17,958 nucleotides of DNA, from the NCBI GenBank assembly GCA_964585575.1, contig CAZPEM010000062.1:1-17958 (forward strand), written 5' to 3'. The stretch comes from UBA4655 sp964585575. GTDB lineage: Bacteria > Planctomycetota > Planctomycetia > Pirellulales > UBA1268. Made by a program: the position numbers and the translations under genes. Positions within the stretch are counted from its first letter, which is position 1; every line of letters starts with the position of its first letter. Of the stretch, positions 13,575 to 17,958 are shown piece by piece. The notes beneath the pieces were generated by a model, which had not been told where the DNA came from, did not search any database, and saw only the letters and a list, made by a program, of their open reading frames with translations.

Positions 13575-14149
13575 GATCGGGCTCGCTGGGGCGTGGTGGT
13601 GATCTGCTCGGAGGAGGCGGATGCGTCGAGGATGCTGCGGACGGCCGGATGGGTGCGGAGCGCCGTGAGGCCGCGGTGGGCGAGAACGCGGACGTACCCT
13701 TCCTGGTGGCCGGTGACGGCGGCGATCTCGCGGTAGGTGAGCCCCTCGCACCAGAGGTCGATCACCTCCCGCTGCGCTGCGGGAAGATCGACGAGCAGTT
13801 CGCGGAGCCGGCCGGCGAGATCGCGTTGCTCGGCGGCCCGTGCCGGGTCGGCCTCGACGCGGGCGGCGGCGGAAGCTGGATCGGCGGCACGGTCGAGCAT
13901 CGCCCGTTCGCGGCCCGCCATCCGCAGGTGGTCGAGGGCCTTGTTGCGGCAGACGCGGTAGAGCCAGGGGGCGATCCGCCCGTCGATCCGCTCGCGAGGC
14001 TCCTCGCAGAGCTTCACGAAGGCGTGCTGCACGGCGTCGCGGGCGAGGTCGAGGTCGCCCAGGAGACGTCGTGCGTAGCGCAGGAGCGGCAGTTCATACG
14101 CGTCGACCGCCTCGAGAATCCACTGGCAGGGATCGCTGCTCGCCTCCAT
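13571..14149 (-). CDS. ECF-type RNA polymerase sigma factor
   Basis: This is a 192-residue sigma70-family factor of the extracytoplasmic-function type, which directs RNA polymerase to a dedicated promoter set. Region 2 spans about residues 20-80 (LLRYARRLLGDLDLARDAVQHAFVKL, then WLYRVCRNKALDHLR). Region 4 spans about 115-165 (LPAAQREVIDLWCEGLTYREIAAVTGHQEGYV), whose helix-turn-helix would read the -35 element. The linker is Ala/Asp rich. The start was set at 14149 because GAGGAA lies six bases upstream; the longer frame would run back into the preceding gene. The end overlaps the VWA gene by four bases, so the two proteins are made together and the VWA protein is the likely membrane regulator. 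A possible ECF-type promoter lies just upstream, suggesting autoregulation. Confidence 0.92.
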   Translation of the reverse strand: MEASSDPCQWILEAVDAYELPLLRYARRLLGDLDLARDAVQHAFVKLCEEPRERIDGRIAPWLYRVCRNKALDHLRMAGRERAMLDRAADPASAAARVEADPARAAEQRDLAGRLRELLVDLPAAQREVIDLWCEGLTYREIAAVTGHQEGYVRVLAHRGLTALRTHPAVRSILDASASSEQITTTPQRARS

Positions 14150-14155
14150 CGTGCG

Positions 14156-14161
14156 TTCCTC
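14156..14161 (-). promoter_or_regulatory. Ribosome binding site deciding the sigma factor start
   Basis: GAGGAA on the minus strand, six bases before the ATG at 14149. The longer frame starting at 14287 would overlap the phosphoesterase gene and shows no family-like residues. Confidence 0.65.
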
Positions 14162-14184
14162 GCGGTCGAAATCGGGGCTCCGGA

Positions 14185-14211
14185 GAAGACAACGGCGGGC
14201 GGGCCGGTTCG
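14185..14211 (-). promoter_or_regulatory. Possible ECF-type autoregulatory promoter
   Basis: On the minus strand CGAACC (14211-14206) and GTCTTC (14190-14185) are 15 nt apart, resembling the GGAAC...GTCT/TCTAA layout of many ECF promoters. The implied leader before 14149 is about 30 nt. The match is to general ECF features only. Confidence 0.3.
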
Positions 14212-14243
14212 TTACAGCCGTTTTTTTGAGCGGGACGGATCGG

Positions 14244-15083
14244 TCAGGAGAGCGACCAGTCGAAGATGGCAAGTTCCGGTGTGGCACCGATGCGGACCGG
14301 CATCAGCGAGGTACCTATTCCCCGGGAAACATAGAGTGGCGGCCCCCCGTCACGATACCAGCCGGCCACGTACGGCCCGCTCCCCCAGGGCCGCACGACC
14401 GCCCAGCCAAACGGGGCGATCTGGCCGCCATGGGTATGGCCCGAGAGGATCAGGCTCGGCCGGTGGGCGGTAGGGAGCGGGCAGGCCTCACGGGATGCGG
14501 GACAGTGGGCGAGCAGAAGGTGGTGCGGGCAGGGCTTCGCATCGGCGACGGCCGCCTCGGGATCCGGCCGGCCTGCCACGAGGTCGTCCAGACCGGTGAT
14601 CCGGATCGTGCGGCCGCCCGTCGTGAACTCCACCGAGCGGTTCACGAGCAGCTCGACCGCGTGGTCGTCGAAGAGCCGGTGGTAGCCTTCGACGGTGATT
14701 CCCGACCAGTATTCCCAGTTGCCGAGGACGGCGAACGTGGGCGTGTCGGGAAGCTCGCCAAGAAAATCTCCGAGGCCCTCTCGGCATGCGGCACGTTCGA
14801 TCAGGTCGCCCGTGAGCACGACGACATCGGGCCGGGCGTCGTGGAGGCTTTCGAGCAGCTTCTCGTGCAGGCTTCCCATGCGGGCCATGTGCAGGTCGGT
14901 CACCTGCGCGAGGCGGATCGACGCTGCCGATCCGGCGGCCTCGCCGAAGGGGTGCGTCGTGGTGACGAGGCTATGGGGCGTGATGAAAAACCCGTCGATC
15001 GCGGCGGCAGTCGGCACGACCGCGGCGAGGCCGGAGCCGACGAGCATGCCGCGGCGGCTGAACCGGCTTTTTCGAGACGTCAT
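14244..15083 (-). CDS. Tat-exported calcineurin-like metallophosphoesterase (YkuE-like)
   Basis: This 279-residue protein probably hydrolyses phosphoester bonds outside the cytoplasm with two metal ions. The N-terminus (SRKSRFSRRGMLVGSGLAAVV) has the twin-arginine pattern followed by a moderate hydrophobic stretch, so Tat export or membrane anchoring is likely. Metallophosphatase motifs follow in order: VTDLHMA (D63, H65), TGDLIE (D93), GNWEYW (N122), LLAHCP (H193) and SGHTHGGQ (H216, H218). The oddity is motif GNWE: the usual GNH(D/E) histidine is tryptophan here. The last third (RGIGTSLMPVRIGATPELAIFDW) agrees with the YkuE-type family. The start at 15083 was chosen because it gives the Tat signal directly; no strong ribosome binding site is visible. 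It reads toward the sigma factor gene, with 94 nt between them, and may be transcribed with it. Confidence 0.85.
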   Translation of the reverse strand: MTSRKSRFSRRGMLVGSGLAAVVPTAAAIDGFFITPHSLVTTTHPFGEAAGSAASIRLAQVTDLHMARMGSLHEKLLESLHDARPDVVVLTGDLIERAACREGLGDFLGELPDTPTFAVLGNWEYWSGITVEGYHRLFDDHAVELLVNRSVEFTTGGRTIRITGLDDLVAGRPDPEAAVADAKPCPHHLLLAHCPASREACPLPTAHRPSLILSGHTHGGQIAPFGWAVVRPWGSGPYVAGWYRDGGPPLYVSRGIGTSLMPVRIGATPELAIFDWSLS

Positions 15084-15111
15084 CCAAAAAGGTATCGCCG
15101 ACCCGGGGGAC

Positions 15112-15141
15112 TTGGGGCAACCACCCCGAATGGGGTAGGCT
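15112..15141 (+). promoter_or_regulatory. Promoter candidate with embedded palindrome for the DUF1559 gene
   Basis: TTGGGG (15112-15117) and TAGGCT (15136-15141) are 18 nt apart, about 50 nt before the ATG at 15191. Inside the spacer and touching the -10 is the perfect inverted repeat ACCCC-GAAT-GGGGT (15123-15136). A second pair, CCCGAA (15125-15130) and TTCGGG (15143-15148), straddles the -10. Either could be an operator. Confidence 0.4.
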
Positions 15142-15190
15142 CTTCGGGTTCTCACGCGAAATCCATTCACACTTCACACGGGGTGATTCT

Positions 15191-17671
15191 ATGCCGGTTG
15201 GATTCGGGATCGGAGCGGTCGAACTTGCGCTCGCCTTGCTGTTGTTTGCCGGCGGCCCGCTGGGGCTGCCTGTCTCGGTGCCGCCGCTGCCCGCGGATCC
15301 GCTCATCGAACGCTCGTCGCCGCAGGAATGCCTGCTCCATGTCGCGACGCGGGGCGTCGCCGAGCCGGCGGGAAGCTCCACGAATCTCACGGAACGGATG
15401 CTCGCGAACGAGGAGGTTCGCCGGTTCGTCGGGGAACTCACCGACGGCGTGCTCACGGCGATGAAAAAGTCGCCCGTGGTCCGCGGGCCGGCCGCCGAGG
15501 CCGTTGACCAAGGCATCGTCGTGCTCGGCACGCTCGTGTCGCAGCCCGCATCGCTGACGGTGTCGAAGCTCTCGATCGACCCGGCGGTGGGGCCGCCATC
15601 GGTCGACGCCTCCCTCGTCGTGAAGTGCGGCGAAAGGGCGCAGGCCATGAAGGAGGCGATCGAAAAACTGCTCGGCATGGTCTTCGCGGGCGCGCCGGAG
15701 GCCATGCGGCCCAAGCCGGTCACGATCGCCGGCCGTGAATGGTCGAAGGTTGATCTGCCGGTCGTCGGCGGGGTCACGTGGGGATTCGGAGGAGCGTATT
15801 TCATCGTGACCGTGGGGAACGATGCGACCGAACGGCTGCTCGATCGCGTCGGGGACAAGTCGGCGAAGGCCCCGGCCTGGAAGGCGAGGCTCGAAGAGCG
15901 GATGCCACGGGAGCGGCTCGCGACGCTCGCCTACGTCGATGCCAGGGCCGTCATGAAGATCGTGCAGGATCTTCCCAAGCTCGGCGGCCCGGCGATTCCC
16001 GAGGGCGTGCTCGAGGCCACCGGGCTTTCGAAGCTGGAAACGATCGGGGCCGTGACGGGCCTCACCGCCGAGGGATTCGCGGCCTCGCTCTGGCTGGGAA
16101 TCGACGGCGAGCCGACCGGCATCTTCGCCGCCTCGGAGGAGGGCATCGGCGGGGCGGCACTTCGGAGCGTGCCCCGCGATGCGATCATGGCGCAGCTCTT
16201 GAAGGTCGACCTGGCACGGGCGGTCGCCTCGGCTTTCGATCTCGTCGAGCGGGTCAATCCATCGGCCGCGGTCGAAGCTCGGCAGGGGCTCGAGCGGCTC
16301 GGGGGTTCGATCGGCATGAATGTCGTGAAGGAGATTCTCGAGCCGGTTGGAAGCGACTGGAGCTTCTTCATCGTTCCCGGTGGCGGGTTCATCCCGGCCA
16401 TGGCCCTGCAGGTGTCGCTCGACGACCGGGCCGCCTTCGAGAAGGCGCACGATCGGCTGCTCGGCATGGCGATCGCGGCGGCCGGGGAGGGGGGCGTCAC
16501 GGTGCGGAAGATCGACTACAACGGCCACACGATCCACTGCCTCAAGGCCGGCGCCGCGACCCCGCTGCCGGTCACGCCGAGCTGGTGCCTTGCGAAGGAC
16601 AGGCTCGTCGTGACGGCGTCGCCACAGCTCATGAAGACGCTGCTGGCCCGGGGAGCGGGCGACGAGGGACTCGATGCGGTGCCCGAGGTGAAGCGGGCGA
16701 CGGCCTCGGGCGGCGAGTCGATGCTCGGCTACCTCGAGCCGTCGGCCCTCATGTCGATGCTCTTCAGCCTCTACGAGATGGGCTCGCCGCTCGTCGAGTC
16801 GGGGCTCGCCCAGCAGCAGATCGCCATGCGGATGCCGGAGCTGCCCGCCGCGTCGGCCGTGATGCCGCACGTGCGGCCGAGCGTGACGGTGGTCCGACGG
16901 GTGAAGGGGGCCGGCGGCGGGATCCTGTTCGATTCCACCTCGACGGTGCCGCTCGGTCCGCTCTCGAGCGGCGGCGGCCTGATCGGCGGGGCGCCGATGT
17001 CGGCGCCGGTGCTCGTCGGATTGCTCCTGCCGGCCGTGCAGTCGGCCCGCGAGGCGGCCCGCCGCACGCAGGCGATAAACAACGCCAGGCAGATCGTGCT
17101 CGCCATGCTCGTGCACGAGTCGGTGAAGCAGAGGCTGCCCGCTCCGGCCATCTGCGACAAGGAGGGAAAGCCGCTCCTCAGCTGGCGGGTCGCGGTGCTG
17201 CCCTACCTCGAAGAGCAGGGCCTCTACAACCAGTTTCGGCTCGACGAGCCCTGGGACAGCGAGCACAACAAGAAGCTCATCCCCCTGATGCCACCGGTGT
17301 TCCAGGATCCCGGATTGCCGGAGCAGGCCGGCGGCGGGCTGACCACGTTTCAGGTGCTCCGCGGTGAGAAGTCCGCCTTCCCGAAAGATGCGGAGGGGCT
17401 GAAGCTCGGGGTCATCTCCGACGGAACCTCGAAGACCCTCGCGGTCGTCGAGGTCTCCCGCGAAAAAGCCGTTCCCTGGACGAAGCCGGAAGACCTTGCC
17501 TTCGATCCCGACAAACCCTTCGACGGCCTCGGAACCGACCGGCGGCCCGGCGGACTCTTCATCGCGGCCTTCCTCGACGGCCACGTCGAGACGCTCTCGC
17601 CCGACGTGCCCGCCGAGGTATTGAAGGCCATGGTGACGCGGGCCGCGGATGACGGCATCGCGGAGCGGTAG
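15191..17671 (+). CDS. Large secreted DUF3352/DUF1559-type protein
   Basis: This 826-residue protein is of a type abundant in planctomycetes. A hydrophobic N-terminus (VELALALLLFAGGPLGL, residues 9-26) is a likely signal peptide or anchor. Residues 40-590 form a long alpha/beta region resembling DUF3352-like proteins (ATLAYVDARAVMKI, LEPVGSDWSFFIVPGGGF, MLGYLEPSALMSMLFSLYEM). From about 604 a DUF1559 domain begins with VLVGLLLPAVQSAREAARRTQAINN, the segment that in stand-alone DUF1559 proteins follows the type IV pilin-like N-terminus. It continues with SWRVAVLPYLEEQGLYNQF (664-682), ISDGTSKTLAVVE (742-754) and ends with the diagnostic FLDGHVETL (794-802). The prepilin cleavage site is absent because the pilin-like helix is internal. 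The role of DUF1559 is unknown; pseudopilin-like or surface functions are suspected. The ATG follows a weak GGGGTGAT site. It diverges from the phosphoesterase gene. Confidence 0.85.
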   Translation: MPVGFGIGAVELALALLLFAGGPLGLPVSVPPLPADPLIERSSPQECLLHVATRGVAEPAGSSTNLTERMLANEEVRRFVGELTDGVLTAMKKSPVVRGPAAEAVDQGIVVLGTLVSQPASLTVSKLSIDPAVGPPSVDASLVVKCGERAQAMKEAIEKLLGMVFAGAPEAMRPKPVTIAGREWSKVDLPVVGGVTWGFGGAYFIVTVGNDATERLLDRVGDKSAKAPAWKARLEERMPRERLATLAYVDARAVMKIVQDLPKLGGPAIPEGVLEATGLSKLETIGAVTGLTAEGFAASLWLGIDGEPTGIFAASEEGIGGAALRSVPRDAIMAQLLKVDLARAVASAFDLVERVNPSAAVEARQGLERLGGSIGMNVVKEILEPVGSDWSFFIVPGGGFIPAMALQVSLDDRAAFEKAHDRLLGMAIAAAGEGGVTVRKIDYNGHTIHCLKAGAATPLPVTPSWCLAKDRLVVTASPQLMKTLLARGAGDEGLDAVPEVKRATASGGESMLGYLEPSALMSMLFSLYEMGSPLVESGLAQQQIAMRMPELPAASAVMPHVRPSVTVVRRVKGAGGGILFDSTSTVPLGPLSSGGGLIGGAPMSAPVLVGLLLPAVQSAREAARRTQAINNARQIVLAMLVHESVKQRLPAPAICDKEGKPLLSWRVAVLPYLEEQGLYNQFRLDEPWDSEHNKKLIPLMPPVFQDPGLPEQAGGGLTTFQVLRGEKSAFPKDAEGLKLGVISDGTSKTLAVVEVSREKAVPWTKPEDLAFDPDKPFDGLGTDRRPGGLFIAAFLDGHVETLSPDVPAEVLKAMVTRAADDGIAER

Positions 17672-17893
17672 GTCTTGCGGCCCTTTTCGCTTCGGCTCGG
17701 GCCTCGGCTCAAGCCGCACACGCGGCCTGTGGTGACGCAAACTGTTCCTAAACCCTCATATCCCGTGGTATAGGAAATCCAACCCGGAGAGAACCCTTTC
17801 CAGCCCAATCCGGGGCACGGGGATTCTCTCACAAGACCTGGGTCAAGATTTGGGGAGGGGGGGCAGACCCACGCGGTCGAGCCGGCAGCCGGC
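17672..17893. other. Intergenic region, no gene recognised
   Basis: No convincing coding frame is seen. A small CGGC-TCAA-GCCG stem (17705-17716) might mark the end of the upstream transcript but has no T tract. An AT-richer patch near 17741-17778 contains TTCCTA (17745-17750) and TAGGAA (17771-17776) as inverted arms and a TATAGG (17769-17774) that could be a -10 element. A G-rich run (GGGG-A-GGGGGGG) lies at 17852-17863. Confidence 0.5.
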
Positions 17894-17958
17894 ATGCGGC
17901 TCTTTGCCGCGGGCCTCGACGCCGTCGTCGATGTCACACGGATGGCGGTGCTCGCGTC
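17894..17958 (+). CDS. Possible start of a further gene, cut by the window end
   Basis: From the ATG at 17894 the frame reads MRLFAAGLDAVVDVTRMAVL and stays open to the window end, with GC-rich third positions like the neighbours. The frame is open upstream to 17774, but the residues before the ATG are not protein-like. No Shine-Dalgarno stands at normal spacing (the G-rich run is about 30 nt upstream). The fragment is too short to identify. Confidence 0.3.
   Translation, partial: MRLFAAGLDAVVDVTRMAVLA

Noticed and set aside
10842..13736. 964-codon plus-strand open frame crossing the second gap
   Set aside because: It is the antisense of the VWA gene and contains the run of N; no domain is recognisable in it.
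15167..17740. 857-codon minus-strand open frame opposite the DUF1559 gene
   Set aside because: Antisense shadow of comparable length; the sense strand has a signal peptide and DUF1559 signatures.

Overview
The window is high-GC bacterial DNA, most likely from a planctomycete (Pirellulales-like). This is inferred from gene content: a large secreted DUF3352/DUF1559-type protein, an ECF sigma factor coupled to a membrane-anchored YfbK-type von Willebrand A protein, a small 70-residue protein of a kind I associate with planctomycetes, and Gfo/Idh/MocA and GT4-GH130 sugar genes. Two runs of exactly 100 N (1079-1178 and 11047-11146) are scaffold gaps of unknown true size, so the window is a draft assembly, probably metagenomic.

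Layout. 51-4330, plus strand: a WYL regulator cut by the first gap; the C-terminal end of a membrane protein overlapping (ATGA) a small protein with a histone-H1-like Lys/Pro/Ala tail; a secreted His-rich protein; and a Gfo/Idh/MocA oxidoreductase. 4331-4597 is a convergent intergenic region filled by a nested inverted-repeat element. 4598-8370, minus strand: a two-gene unit of a GT4 glycosyltransferase with a large C-terminal extension and a GH130 phosphorylase/glycosidase, overlapping by 10 nt. 8371-8913 is a divergent control region with two opposed promoter candidates and a hairpin-rich leader. 8914-10730, plus strand: a RhlE-like DEAD-box RNA helicase and a truncated haemoglobin. 10809-15083, minus strand: a 70-residue protein, the second gap, then (in transcription order) a Tat-exported metallophosphoesterase, an ECF sigma factor and a VWA protein whose start overlaps the sigma stop (ATGA). 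15191-17671, plus strand: a large secreted DUF1559 protein. The last 287 bases are mostly intergenic, perhaps with the start of another gene.

How the genes may work together. The GT4 and GH130 genes look like the making and phosphorolytic breaking arms of one oligosaccharide, plausibly a mannoside. The sigma/VWA pair looks like a trans-envelope signalling unit in which the VWA protein has a cytoplasmic anti-sigma-like N-terminus, one membrane helix and an external VWA sensor domain. The helicase and globin are probably cotranscribed. Three plus-strand genes share a sigma70-like promoter pattern, TTGCCC or TTGGGG, 17-18 nt, then TAGNNT. No rRNA, CRISPR array, insertion sequence or convincing tRNA was seen. 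I found no clear multi-gene defence system; the least explained items are the sigma/VWA unit, the GT4 extension paired with GH130, the H1-tailed small protein and the nested palindromic element.
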